Below, piece after piece: positions 17,001 through 24,913 of a stretch of 57,161 nt of DNA. Source of the stretch: an uncultured Oscillospiraceae bacterium (GTDB taxonomy: Bacteria > Bacillota > Clostridia > Oscillospirales > Ruminococcaceae); assembly GCA_934446455.1 (NCBI GenBank), contig CAKSEE010000014.1:1-57161 (forward strand), read 5' to 3'. The notes under the pieces were generated by a model. The model had not been told where the DNA came from. It worked only from the letters and a program-made list of their open reading frames with translations, and did no database searches. Positions within the stretch are counted from its first letter, which is position 1, and every line of letters begins with the position of its first letter. A program made the translations under genes and the position numbers.

Positions 17001-17334
17001 CCACCATTACCGCGTTCATGCCGTAGCCCGCTATCTCATCAAAAAGCGCCGCAAGCTCCTGCGCAGAGGCGCTGCCGCTCTCGTCAACGGTAAAGTCAAC
17101 CGAGGGCGTGAGCCGCACCGCGCGCATATTATCCTGCAAATAGAGCGTGTATTCCTGCTGCGGCATGGGCTGCGCCGATTCCTGCGGCTGCTGCGCCGTA
17201 AAGCTCTCCCCGGACGGCTGCGCAAACGCCGCTCCGCCAGAAAAAGCCGAGCACGCGATTACCGCCGCCATTGCCGCGCCAAGCGCCCGCCGCCCGAAGC
17301 GCGCGAGCCGTTCCCCAAAGATGTTTGTTTTCAT
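14098..17334 (-). CDS. Exported N-acetylmuramoyl-L-alanine amidase with an N-terminal barrel-like domain
   Basis: 1078 residues. Signal peptide 1-39 (ending AAFAQ). Residues about 60-390 resemble the GHL10/DUF187 TIM-barrel family (DEIAGYGMNAVMVEAS, then YPCEGIILSGYYTYDTPEMY). Residues about 400-780 are beta-rich (SH3/Ig-like repeats are possible). Residues 800-985 are an Amidase_3 domain: VIVIDPGHG with zinc His 811, Glu in VTEQSVNLA, His in SLHCNS, and catalytic Glu in VEMGFIS. The end is a Glu/Asp/Pro/Thr-rich tail of about 80 residues. It cleaves the lactyl-peptide bond of peptidoglycan outside the cell. It lies 24 bp after a GHL10 lipoprotein gene, so the two form an operon. Confidence 0.92.
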   Translation of the reverse strand: MKTNIFGERLARFGRRALGAAMAAVIACSAFSGGAAFAQPSGESFTAQQPQESAQPMPQQEYTLYLQDNMRAVRLTPSVDFTVDESGSASAQELAALFDEIAGYGMNAVMVEASTEECAFYDVENGGGALSAALSAARSAGLYSYVVLDAGEMLRRHIAQGGSLKEGFSALVHRFAMKYPCEGIILSGYYTYDTPEMYAQYLCSGSGIGYENWLYETNEYLIRTMSQVIRKTNNTIAVGLLISDMWANSASNEAGSATADTVQALYDGHCDTKRYIERGYADFALVQAYGSTSDAALNFESVLSWWNELTQSAGAKLYMLHMNERIGQYAGWYEDQLLRQLTVMEDYDGTGGSAFNSLSSLRADPLGTTDTLLDYFAKRINTDTIFEDLTMLSPSSLSFVTYDNSVKFMGTFDENFDVYFDGEKIKLNEAGNFYFQKELDVGWNSFTFEHKGRQYKYSIERRVDVLRSIGQEKDIIVEGGTRLSLVAVAYSGSKVSATIGGKTVTLKEKSGSAEELDANSSYAKFVGYYTVGDEIVGQKQYLGNISYYASYKGIEETMTGGSVTIEAAPEPPRDIVAEINPDQSSVGSGEVVGTIEPVVSSSESVQYVKVLNDFTIVYDSRTTGDIETPLFSQLPAGTLDYYKSASGGYISTTSGKRFEQGAVTTFTDTGLGYNSLFVKEIGNASGRSFIKLHLDYKSSFNVTTPVEYHEEVSGEYGVTNYDAQYVYITFDNITSVTSLPSFDYCSLFSAGRWETATENGVPKFRLVLTLRQAGIYSGCAARYNADGDLMLTFAVPTATLSGKVIVIDPGHGYGKVPDKLDPGAIGNVTEQSVNLAVAKELEKKLTAMGATVVRLKTESEFILTSTRPAVARTYGADMYVSLHCNSVENNESAHGVEVYYFTPFSQPLAAAINSQLSGYYDNEVYADGTQSSRGAKYSYYWVTLQQDFPSVLVEMGFISNERECMTMANNTYQQGMAQAIANGVYAYFARSGLSYSGSGSSGAEVPDVKPDEPKPDDTKPEETAPPEDTDPPETEESAETETAGGGDESSETQESAQTEESAESTEESQQRPGGIHVG

Positions 17335-17358
17335 TTTTGTTTCCCCGTGTTTATGTCT

Positions 17359-18924
17359 TTATCCGAAAAGCGCCTTAAGCGCCTTTATTTCTTTGTCAAC
17401 CTGCGCCTTTACCGAGCTTTCGGGCGCGAAAACGCTGCGGTAGCTGTACAGGCACACGCCGCCGTAGGACTGCTGCTCCGCCGCGTAAGTGAACTGCCTC
17501 GGGATAATGTCGCCGTCGGTTATCCACTCGCGCTTGCCTGCGCCCGCCCACGTATCCTCCATGCCGAGCTTTGACACCGAAAGCCCCACGATAAGCGGCT
17601 TTCCGCCCGACACCGCAAGCGCGTCCCACGTGGAAACGCAGGTTTTATACGGCTGCGCGGAGTTATCGAAGCCGTAGTAAATCTGCGGCATGATGTAGTC
17701 GAGATAGCCGTCCGCGGTCGTCCACTTTTTAACGTCCGCGTACATCTGGTTGTAGTTGTTTTCAAGGCTTCCCTGACAGCTCACCCCGAAAAGCGCGGAG
17801 CTGTTCGCACCCTTTACCGCGCCGTAGAGCGCGCTTACAAGCCTGTCGCAGTTTGCAAAGCGAAACGCAGAGAGCGTGTCGTAAGCGCTTTCGGCATACG
17901 CCGCGCTGTCGAACGACGCGTCGGTCGTCGGGTAAAAATAGTCGTCTATGTGAACGCCGTCCACGTCGTAATTCGCGGCTATCTCAGCAGCGCCCGCCGC
18001 AATAAGGTCCGTTACCTCGCTGTAGGCGGGGTTGAGATAATACGTGCCGCTCACGTTTACAATGTACGTCCCCGAGCGCTTCTTCGCCCATTCGCCGATT
18101 ATCGTGCCGTCCGCGCCCGATATTTCGGATACCGCGCAGCACCGCAGCGGGTTTATCCATGCGTGTATCGACAGCCCGCGCGCGTGCGCCTGCTCCGTCA
18201 TTATTTCAAGCGGGTCGAAGTCCGCCTTCTTCCCGAGCGTACCCGTAACGTACTTTGACTGCGGGAAAAGGTCGCTGTCATAGTATGCGTCCCCGTGCGA
18301 GCGCGCATGGACGTACACCGTGTTAAGCCCGAGCGCCGCGCAGTTATCGAATGCCGCGCCTATTGCCTGCGTGAACTGCGCCGCCGTTTTCCCCGTGAGC
18401 ATTTCCGCAAGCTCGATGTAGGAAATCCACACGCCGCGCACCTCGCTGTGGTTAAGCGCGCTATAGCTGTTCGTGCCATATGAAGGCTGCACGGCGGGCT
18501 TTTCTTCGGGCTCGGTTTGAGCAGTGGTCGTGGTCTGCGCCGTTGTCTGCTCGGGGTCGGGCTTGGACTCCGCGGCAGGCGCGGACTCTGCGGGCTTCTC
18601 CGTTTCCGCAGGTGCAGGCGCGGGCTCTGCGGGCTTCTCCGTTTCTACAGGAGCCGCGGGCTCTGCGGGAGTGAATACGGATTCCGAAGGCTTCTCCGTT
18701 TCCGCAGGTTCTGTCGGAGTGTGCGTGGATTTCACGGGCTCTGCGCTTGTAGTCTGCGGCTGCTCCTGCCGCGCGTCGTGCGCTTGCCCGTCCGACGCGC
18801 TTTCCGCGCGGCTGACTGCGCCCGCGTCTATAATGCTGATGTTCTGCGCTTCCCTGCTGCCGCAGCCGCTTAAAATGCAAAGCGCCGCCAGCAAGCACAG
18901 CGCGCCCCTGTACTTTTTTCTCAT
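17359..18924 (-). CDS. GHL10 (DUF187)-family glycosyl-hydrolase-like lipoprotein
   Basis: 521 residues from ATG 18924, with AGGGGA upstream. Lipobox ILSGC, Cys 21. Residues 30-160 are a Pro/Glu/Thr/Ala-rich linker with repeats (AEPAPAPAETEKPAES), suited to spanning the wall. Residues about 165-521 are the GHL10 TIM barrel: VRGVWISYIEL, GLNTVYVHAR, FDPLEIMTEQAHARGLSIHAW, DYDVDGVHIDDYFYP-like acidic strand end and LDYIMPQIYYGF. Family members are predicted peptidoglycan or polysaccharide hydrolases. Paired with the amidase it may trim wall glycans, which is inference. Confidence 0.9.
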   Translation of the reverse strand: MRKKYRGALCLLAALCILSGCGSREAQNISIIDAGAVSRAESASDGQAHDARQEQPQTTSAEPVKSTHTPTEPAETEKPSESVFTPAEPAAPVETEKPAEPAPAPAETEKPAESAPAAESKPDPEQTTAQTTTTAQTEPEEKPAVQPSYGTNSYSALNHSEVRGVWISYIELAEMLTGKTAAQFTQAIGAAFDNCAALGLNTVYVHARSHGDAYYDSDLFPQSKYVTGTLGKKADFDPLEIMTEQAHARGLSIHAWINPLRCCAVSEISGADGTIIGEWAKKRSGTYIVNVSGTYYLNPAYSEVTDLIAAGAAEIAANYDVDGVHIDDYFYPTTDASFDSAAYAESAYDTLSAFRFANCDRLVSALYGAVKGANSSALFGVSCQGSLENNYNQMYADVKKWTTADGYLDYIMPQIYYGFDNSAQPYKTCVSTWDALAVSGGKPLIVGLSVSKLGMEDTWAGAGKREWITDGDIIPRQFTYAAEQQSYGGVCLYSYRSVFAPESSVKAQVDKEIKALKALFG

Positions 18925-18997
18925 GCTTTTCCCCTGTGATGTCCGATTTATCATGCGGCATATATCTCTTGTAAGCCGCATATAATTATTCATTATT

Positions 18998-19026
18998 ATT
19001 ATAACAGGTATTCTCCGCTATGTCAA
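18998..19026 (-). promoter_or_regulatory. Consensus promoter of the GHL10-amidase operon
   Basis: Minus strand TTGACA (19021-19026), 17-bp spacer, TATAAT (18998-19003), a full consensus. The leader contains a hairpin ATGCGGC/GCCGCAT at about 18953-18981. Confidence 0.9.
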
Positions 19027-19091
19027 TAGGCGGCAATGCGCAGATTGTAAAAAAATGAACGTAAAAGTGTATCCTAACGCAAAAAAACTTG

Positions 19092-19120
19092 TTGAAAAAA
19101 ACAAAAAAATGTGTTAAAAT
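19092..19120 (+). promoter_or_regulatory. Promoter of the diguanylate cyclase gene
   Basis: TTGAAA (19092-19097), 17-bp spacer, TAAAAT (19115-19120), in an A/T-rich divergent intergenic region. Confidence 0.8.
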
Positions 19121-19200
19121 AAACATAAAGCAATACAACATAAACCTTTATCGGCATGCGCGGATCTGCGCCATACCCAAAAATTCCCGGAGGTCAAGAA

Positions 19201-20292
19201 ATGAAGCACGACCTGTCTACGCTCGAAATTAACAGTATTGTAAAATACAGGGTGATGTTTTTCAGCGGAGCCCTTATGCACTGCACATTCCTGATAATCT
19301 TTCTGATAACGCACGTTTACCTGATGATGCTGTTCAACTTCCTGAGCGTTGCCTTCTACCTTGTGGCGGGGCTGCTTATCGGTACGGACATCATCGAAAA
19401 ACACCCGCTGACATGGACTGTCATTCTGTACACGGAGGTTACGCTGCACGGCGTTCTCGCGACGCTTACAACAGGATGGGACAGCGCGTTTTACCTATAT
19501 ATGATGGTAATTCTGGCGCTCGCTCCGTATATGATGTTCATCACCTGCTCTGAACGGGTGTTCTGGCGCACCACGTTCATTATGGGCGGAGTTACCTGCG
19601 CGCTGTATCTGGCGCTCATATTCGTGCTTAATTTCCACGGGCAGTTCATGAGCGTTGAGAGCGGGGAGCTTACCCCCACGTCGGTGGTGGTAATGCGCGG
19701 CGTCAACATATTCTTCAACACGGGCATAATCTTCCTGTTCACGCTAATCTTCATTCTGGAGATTTCCGCGCTTATCCGCAAGCTGAACCTCACAAACGCA
19801 CAGCTTGAGTACACCGCCTCGCACGACGCTCTCACGGGTCTTTACAACCGCAACAGCCTGCGCGGCTTTCTTGCGCAGCTGAAAAGCAGCAACGAAAGCT
19901 ACTGCGTGGCAATGGGCGACCTCGACGACTTCAAGAAGATAAACGACACCTTCGGTCACGACTGCGGCGACGCGGTGCTGCGCTCCGTTGCGGAGGTAAT
20001 CGTTACGATGACGGGCGACCGCGACCTTGCCTGCCGCTGGGGCGGCGAGGAGATACTCATAATCATGTACGGCACGCGCGAGGAATGCCTGTCGCTCATA
20101 ACCGGACTTAAGGAGCAGATAAACAACCTTGGCATAGAAAGCGGAGGAACGCCCGTAAAAACGTCCATGACGTTCGGTTTTGCAGACTACACCGAGGACG
20201 GCGAGGACAACATAGAGCGGCTTATCTCCCTTGTCGACAGCCGCCTTTACATCGGCAAGAAAAGCGGGAAAAATGTCGTTATTTCTCGGTAA
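19201..20292 (+). CDS. Membrane diguanylate cyclase (GGDEF)
   Basis: 363 residues from ATG 19201 (CGGAGG upstream). Residues 15-195 contain about six membrane segments forming a sensor domain. The GGDEF domain spans about 205-363: ASHDALTGLYNRNSL, MGDLDDFKKINDTFGHDCGD and the active-site loop GGEEI (281-285). It should make cyclic di-GMP from two GTP. The allosteric I-site RxxD is not intact: positions 272-275 read GDRD, so product inhibition may be absent. An exopolysaccharide-acylation-type operon lies directly downstream with a separate promoter, a plausible but unproven target. Confidence 0.94.
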   Translation: MKHDLSTLEINSIVKYRVMFFSGALMHCTFLIIFLITHVYLMMLFNFLSVAFYLVAGLLIGTDIIEKHPLTWTVILYTEVTLHGVLATLTTGWDSAFYLYMMVILALAPYMMFITCSERVFWRTTFIMGGVTCALYLALIFVLNFHGQFMSVESGELTPTSVVVMRGVNIFFNTGIIFLFTLIFILEISALIRKLNLTNAQLEYTASHDALTGLYNRNSLRGFLAQLKSSNESYCVAMGDLDDFKKINDTFGHDCGDAVLRSVAEVIVTMTGDRDLACRWGGEEILIIMYGTREECLSLITGLKEQINNLGIESGGTPVKTSMTFGFADYTEDGEDNIERLISLVDSRLYIGKKSGKNVVISR

Positions 20293-20309
20293 AATATACA
20301 TAATGGCGC

Positions 20310-20338
20310 TTGACAGAGCCGTTTTATGGTGATATAAT
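20310..20338 (+). promoter_or_regulatory. Consensus promoter of the acyltransferase operon
   Basis: TTGACA (20310-20315), exactly 17 bp, TATAAT (20333-20338): a full sigma-A consensus. Confidence 0.92.
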
Positions 20339-20478
20339 CATATTATGGGGAACGCGCACGGCGCGTAAAATATAAAGAAATATCCGTTTTCCTGTACGCC
20401 CGAGGTATGTCCGATGGTCGGAAAGCTGCGGCGCGCGGGATTTTTTTGACGGAAAGCATTCATGCAGAGGGGCTTTTC
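20339..20478 (+). promoter_or_regulatory. Structured 140-nt leader of the acyltransferase operon
   Basis: Contains hairpin ACGCGC/GCGCGT (20354-20368 region), hairpin TCCGA/TCGGA (about 20409-20421), and a GC-rich stretch GGCGCGCGGG followed by seven Ts (about 20432-20447), which looks like an intrinsic terminator just before the ribosome site AGAGGGG. This suggests attenuation. It does not match the cyclic-di-GMP riboswitch motifs I know. Confidence 0.5.
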
Positions 20479-21948
20479 ATGGTATTTTCAGATTTATTCT
20501 TTCTATACGTCTTTATTCCTGCCGTGATGATTTGCTACGCGCTTGCCCGCTGCGCCGACAGGGCGTATGCAGGGGGCTTTGACGGCGGGCGCTACGCAAT
20601 GCCTGCCAACACCGCGCCCTACTCAAACGCGGTGCTTGTCGTTTTTTCGCTCATATTCTACGCATGGGGAGAGCCTGTTTATGTCTTTCTCATGCTTGGC
20701 AGCGTGCTGATGAACTACGTTGTCGGGCTGTGCATTGACTGCGGAAAGCGTAAGTCAAAGGCGGCGCTTGCGGTGGGCGTTACGCTCAACGTCGCTATGA
20801 TAGCCGTGTTCAAGTACGCGGGCTTTCTCGCGGGGATAGTCGCGGCGCTCGGCGTCCCGCTGCCGATACCCGACATTGCGCTGCCTATCGGCATAAGCTT
20901 CTACACGTTCCAGTCGATTTCCTACCTGGCCGACGTTTACAGGGGTGAAGTCCCCGCGCAGCGCAGCTTCTGGTCGCTGCTGCTTTACATCTCAATGTTC
21001 CCGCAGCTTGTCGCGGGACCTATCGTGCGCTACTCCACCATTTCCGCAGAAATAAACGAGCGGCATGTCACCTTCAACGACCTTGCCGAGGGTTCCTTCC
21101 GCTTCCTTATAGGACTTGGCAAAAAGGTTATTCTCGCAAACGAGCTTTCCGAGCTTTCGGGGCAGTTCCTTGACGGCGACCTCGGCGCGCTCACAACGGG
21201 CGGCGCGTGGCTCGGTATAATCGCGTTCACGTTTCAGATCTACTTCGACTTCTCGGGCTACTCCGACATGGCTATCGGCATGGGGCGATGCCTCGGCTTC
21301 CACTTTGACGAGAACTTTGAGTACCCCTATGTTTCCTGCACGATAACGGAGTTCTGGCGCAGATGGCACATCTCGCTCGGCAGCTTCTTCCGCGACTACG
21401 TGTATATCCCCATGGGCGGCAACAGAAAGCATCAGCCGCTCAACATAATGGTGGTTTGGTTCCTTACGGGGCTGTGGCACGGCGCAAGCTGGAATTTCGT
21501 GCTCTGGGGCGTGTATTTCGGCGTAATAATAATGCTTGAGAAATACACAATAATCAAGGTGCGCTATAAAATTCCATCGTTTATACTGCACATTTACAGC
21601 CTGTTCCTTATCGTGTTCGGGTGGGTTATATTCTACTTTGACGACTTTACGCGCCTTGGCGGGTTTATAAAGGTGCTGTTCGGGTTCGCAGGGGCGGGCG
21701 GCGGCGACCTTATGCTCAAAAACACGCTCTTTACAAACCTGTGGCTGATTATCGCGGCGGCGGTGTTCAGTATGCCCGTGGGGAAGCTTGTGCGCAGCCT
21801 TTACGACAAGGCGTGCCGCGCGGAGAGCGCAGCGCCTCTCGCCCTTATGACGTTCGGAAAGATATGCTGCGCGTGCCTTATCCTTGCGACAAGCACGCTT
21901 CTGCTGATAGGCGACACAACGAACGCGTTCCTTTACACGAGATTCTGA
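20479..21948 (+). CDS. MBOAT-family O-acyltransferase, AlgI-like
   Basis: 489 residues from ATG 20479, with AGAGGGG 8 nt upstream. About ten membrane segments. Signature sequences: FYTFQSISYLADVYRGE, PQLVAGPIVRY, FWRRWHISLGSFFRDYVYIP and GLWHGASWNF with catalytic His 334. AlgI-like proteins pass acyl (usually acetyl) groups across the membrane for O-acylation of exopolysaccharide or wall polymers. The next gene encodes the usual AlgJ/DHHW partner 10 bp downstream. The real acceptor polymer is not shown by the sequence. Confidence 0.95.
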   Translation: MVFSDLFFLYVFIPAVMICYALARCADRAYAGGFDGGRYAMPANTAPYSNAVLVVFSLIFYAWGEPVYVFLMLGSVLMNYVVGLCIDCGKRKSKAALAVGVTLNVAMIAVFKYAGFLAGIVAALGVPLPIPDIALPIGISFYTFQSISYLADVYRGEVPAQRSFWSLLLYISMFPQLVAGPIVRYSTISAEINERHVTFNDLAEGSFRFLIGLGKKVILANELSELSGQFLDGDLGALTTGGAWLGIIAFTFQIYFDFSGYSDMAIGMGRCLGFHFDENFEYPYVSCTITEFWRRWHISLGSFFRDYVYIPMGGNRKHQPLNIMVVWFLTGLWHGASWNFVLWGVYFGVIIMLEKYTIIKVRYKIPSFILHIYSLFLIVFGWVIFYFDDFTRLGGFIKVLFGFAGAGGGDLMLKNTLFTNLWLIIAAAVFSMPVGKLVRSLYDKACRAESAAPLALMTFGKICCACLILATSTLLLIGDTTNAFLYTRF

Positions 21949-21958
21949 GAGGTGTAAG

Positions 21959-23407
21959 ATGAAACCGAAAAACACAAAGAAATACAAGCTGCCTAAGCCC
22001 ACGAGAAAGCAGCGCGTGATGAACGCGGTGTACCTCGCATTTGCGCTTGTGGCGTTTGAAACGATAGGGCTTATGTTCGTTATATTTCCGCGCACGACCT
22101 ACAGCGAAAGCGAGAAGCGCGAGCTTAAGCAGTTCCCCGAGCTTACCGCGCAGAGCTGGTTCAGCGGCGAGTTTGCAAGCGACGTGAGCGAGTGGTTCAG
22201 CGACACCGTACCCATGCGCGACACGCTTACGGAAATGTCCGTGAGCCTGCGCGAAATGCGCGGGTTCAGGCAGTCGGGCATAAAGCTGCACGGCGTTACC
22301 ACGCCAAAGCCACAGGAAAGCAAGCCCGAGCCCGCAGCGACCACTGCCCCCGCAACAACCGCGCTCGAGCCCGCAAAGCCCGACGAATCCACCCCGCAGC
22401 CCGAGCAGACAACGCAGACCACCACGCAGGGCAACCACGAAATAGACGCTGTCGAGCAGCCCATTGACGCGGACGACAACCGCACGATTATCAACAACGG
22501 CATTGCAGTTGTGGGAACGCGCGCGCTCATGCTCTACGGCGGCAACTTCTCCGTCGGCAAGGAGTACGCCGAGGTGATAAACAAGTACAAGGAAGCGCTC
22601 GGGGACGTCAACGTGTACAGCATGATAATCCCGACGTCCTGCGAATTCTATTCCCCCGCCGAGGTGCGCGCCTACTGCGGCAGCGAACTTGACAACATCA
22701 ACTACGTTATTGAGAATCTGCGCGACGACGTGCGCGCGGTGGACGTATACACAACCCTCGCCAACCACACCAAGGAGGCCATTTACCTGCGCACCGACCA
22801 CCACTGGGCTCCGCTCGGCGCATATTATGCCGCAAAGGAGTTCGCAGCGGCGGCGGACGTGCCTTTCCTCGATATTTCGGAGTACGAGGAGCGCGTGGTG
22901 CACGACTATGTGGGTACGATGTACGCCTACAGCGAGGATATCGTGATAAAGAATAACCCCGAGGATTTCGTGTACTACGTGCCGAAAAACGTCGAGTACA
23001 CCACCACCTACTACGAGTACCAGCTTACCGACGGCAAGATAACGGGAGCCGCCGCCCCCGAAACGGGCAACTTCTTCATTAAGTACAAGGACGGCAGCTC
23101 AATGGCGTACTGCACGTTCATGGGCGGCGACTCAAAGATAGTGCACGTTGAAACCAAAGCGGGCACGGGGCGCAGCCTGCTTATACTTAAGGACAGTTAC
23201 GGCAACGCGCTTCCCGGGTACCTGTTCGGGTCGTTCGACAATATTTACGTTGTGGATATGCGCTACTTCACGCACAACATCGTTGACTATATCAATGACA
23301 ACGGCGTAACGGACGTGCTTTTCGCGAACAACGCGTTCCACGCCGCGACTGCCTCCACGGTAACGTATTACAACAACTTCCTCACACAGCAGGACTGGGG
23401 CTACTAA
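21959..23407 (+). CDS. DHHW/AlgJ-like extracytoplasmic acyl-transfer partner
   Basis: 482 residues. One N-terminal membrane anchor (about residues 22-43), then an extracytoplasmic domain with a Thr/Pro/Glu-rich insert (about 117-160). The motif TDHHWAPLGAYYAAK carries Asp280, His281, His282 and Trp283, the DHHW signature of SGNH-like AlgJ/AlgX-type proteins. A later LLILKDSYGNALPGYL matches the Ser block of that fold. It would take the acyl group delivered by the MBOAT protein and transfer it to the polymer. It overlaps functionally with its neighbour and ends before a terminator. Confidence 0.93.
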   Translation: MKPKNTKKYKLPKPTRKQRVMNAVYLAFALVAFETIGLMFVIFPRTTYSESEKRELKQFPELTAQSWFSGEFASDVSEWFSDTVPMRDTLTEMSVSLREMRGFRQSGIKLHGVTTPKPQESKPEPAATTAPATTALEPAKPDESTPQPEQTTQTTTQGNHEIDAVEQPIDADDNRTIINNGIAVVGTRALMLYGGNFSVGKEYAEVINKYKEALGDVNVYSMIIPTSCEFYSPAEVRAYCGSELDNINYVIENLRDDVRAVDVYTTLANHTKEAIYLRTDHHWAPLGAYYAAKEFAAAADVPFLDISEYEERVVHDYVGTMYAYSEDIVIKNNPEDFVYYVPKNVEYTTTYYEYQLTDGKITGAAAPETGNFFIKYKDGSSMAYCTFMGGDSKIVHVETKAGTGRSLLILKDSYGNALPGYLFGSFDNIYVVDMRYFTHNIVDYINDNGVTDVLFANNAFHAATASTVTYYNNFLTQQDWGY

Positions 23408-23426
23408 GCTCTGTATAATAACAAAA

Positions 23427-23450
23427 ATCCCCCTGTTTTCGCAGGGGGAT
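23427..23450. terminator. Terminator between the acyltransferase and purine operons
   Basis: 9-bp stem ATCCCCCTG/CAGGGGGAT with a TTTTCG loop. On the minus strand it is followed by TTTTTGTTATT, so it may act in both directions. Confidence 0.88.
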
Positions 23451-23469
23451 TATCTATCGGGAAAGTATC

Positions 23470-23600
23470 CTTAATAGGCTTACGAGCCACCTAAATTCGG
23501 GCGAGGAGCGTTCAGATTCTAGGAATCAAAACAACGGCAAGGCAAAGGTTGCCCTTAGCTGCCCAGCTTTGGGACAAACGCCAAAAAGCCCTCATAGCCT
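23470..23600 (+). repeat. Intergenic repeat, partial copy 1
   Basis: GGCTTACGAGCCACC, AAATTCGGGCGAGGAGCGTT and CAGATTCTAGGAATC align with the left half of copy 2 located about 115 bp downstream, but the right arm is missing. It is probably a decayed or truncated copy. Confidence 0.8.
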
Positions 23601-23719
23601 TACGAGCAACCCAAATTCGGGTGAGAAGCGTTCAGCTTCTAGGAAACGGTATTTCGGCAAGGCTTTGTGCCTGCCGAAATACCGTTGACGACGAAGATGA
23701 GCGCTTATCGCCCGAATTT
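23590..23719 (+). repeat. Intergenic palindromic repeat, copy 2
   Basis: Imperfect palindrome with arms of about 47 nt (23613-23659 and 23672-23719). The outer arms are AAATTCGGG-type. The inner arm pair AACGGTATTTCGGCA/TGCCGAAATACCGTT is perfect. An internal loop (TAGGA against GACGAC) lies between the outer CTTC/GAAG pair and the inner stem. The element ends in seven Ts and abuts the purH stop codon. Confidence 0.88.
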
Positions 23720-23721
23720 TT

Positions 23722-24900
23722 TTAGTGGTGGAATAGGCGGATTCCCGTAAATGCCATTGCTATGTTGTATTTGTCGCAGGTTTCGATAACGTTGTCGTCG
23801 CGGATAGAGCCGCCGGGCTGCGCGATGTATTCAACGCCGCTGCGGTGCGCTCTCTCTATGTTGTCGCCGAACGGGAAGAACGCGTCGGAGCCGAGCGAAA
23901 CGCCCTTCATGGTGTCGAGCCATGCGCGCTTCTCCTCGCGGGTGAATATCTCGGGCTTTACCTTGAAGAGCCTCTGCCATGCGCCCTCGGCAAGCACGTC
24001 CATGTAGTCCTCGCCGATGTAGTTGTCGATAGCGTTGTCGCGGTCTGCGCGGCGGATATCATCAACAAACTGAAGATCCATTACCCTGGGGGACTGGCGC
24101 AGATACCAGTTGTCAGCCTTCTGCCCTGCAAGGCGCGTGCAGTGAATGCGCGACTGCTGTCCCGCGCCGATACCGATAGCCTGCCCGCCGCAAGCGTACG
24201 CCACAGAGTTGGACTGCGTGTACTTAAGCGTGATAAGCGCTATTGCGAGGTCGTGCTGCGCGGAAAGCGGTATCTCCTTGTTCTTTGTGGGGCGGTTTGC
24301 GAAAAGCTCATCGTTTATTACAAGCTCGTTTCTGCCCTGCTCAAAGGTTATGCCGTATACCTGCTTGCGCTCGATGGGGTCGGGCGTGTAGTTCGGGTCT
24401 ATCTTGATTATGTTGTAGGTTCCCCTGCGCTTGGACTTGAGTATCTCGAGCGCCTCGTCGTCGTAGCCGGGGGCGATTATGCCGTCGGATACCTCGCGCT
24501 GTATAATTCTCGCGGTGGAAGCGTCGCACACATCGGACAGCGCGATAAAGTCGCCGTAGCTGCTCATTCTGTCTGCGCCGCGCGCCCTTGCGTATGCGCA
24601 CGCAAGCGGGGACAACTCGCCGAGGTCGTCTACCCAGTAAATTTTAGCAAGCGTTTCTGAAAGCGGCAGACCTATTGCAGCGCCTGCGGGCGATACGTGC
24701 TTGAAGGAGGTCGCGGCGGGATAACCCGTAGCTGCCTTAAGCTCCTTTACAAGCTGCCAGCCGTTGAAGGCGTCCATAAAGTTGATGTAGCCGGGTTTGC
24801 CGTTAAGCACCTCAATGGGAAGGTCTGCGCCGTTCGCCATAAAAATGCGCGAGGGCTTCTGGTTGGGGTTGCAGCCGTACTTTAACTCTAGCTCGTTCAT
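23722..24900 (-). CDS. purH: AICAR transformylase, stand-alone (PurH C-terminal part)
   Basis: 392 residues, AAAGGAG upstream. It corresponds only to the AICAR-formyltransferase half of bifunctional PurH: LKYGCNPNQKPSRIF at the start, GKPGYINFMDAFNGWQLV, SFKHVSPAGAAIG (catalytic Lys-His), SNSVAYACGGQAIGIGAGQQSR, and SGVEYIAQPGGSIRDDNVI at the end. The N-terminal IMP cyclohydrolase half is absent; that step is supplied by the PurO-type gene 13 bp upstream. It uses 10-formyl-THF to make FAICAR. Last gene of the pur operon. Confidence 0.95.
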   Translation of the reverse strand: MNELELKYGCNPNQKPSRIFMANGADLPIEVLNGKPGYINFMDAFNGWQLVKELKAATGYPAATSFKHVSPAGAAIGLPLSETLAKIYWVDDLGELSPLACAYARARGADRMSSYGDFIALSDVCDASTARIIQREVSDGIIAPGYDDEALEILKSKRRGTYNIIKIDPNYTPDPIERKQVYGITFEQGRNELVINDELFANRPTKNKEIPLSAQHDLAIALITLKYTQSNSVAYACGGQAIGIGAGQQSRIHCTRLAGQKADNWYLRQSPRVMDLQFVDDIRRADRDNAIDNYIGEDYMDVLAEGAWQRLFKVKPEIFTREEKRAWLDTMKGVSLGSDAFFPFGDNIERAHRSGVEYIAQPGGSIRDDNVIETCDKYNIAMAFTGIRLFHH

Positions 24901-24913
24901 CGTTCGTTCTCCT

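Noticed and set aside
20339..20478. Cyclic-di-GMP riboswitch before the acyltransferase operon
   Set aside because: The conserved CACAGGGCAAACC and GACGCAAAGCC segments are not present, despite the neighbouring cyclase gene.
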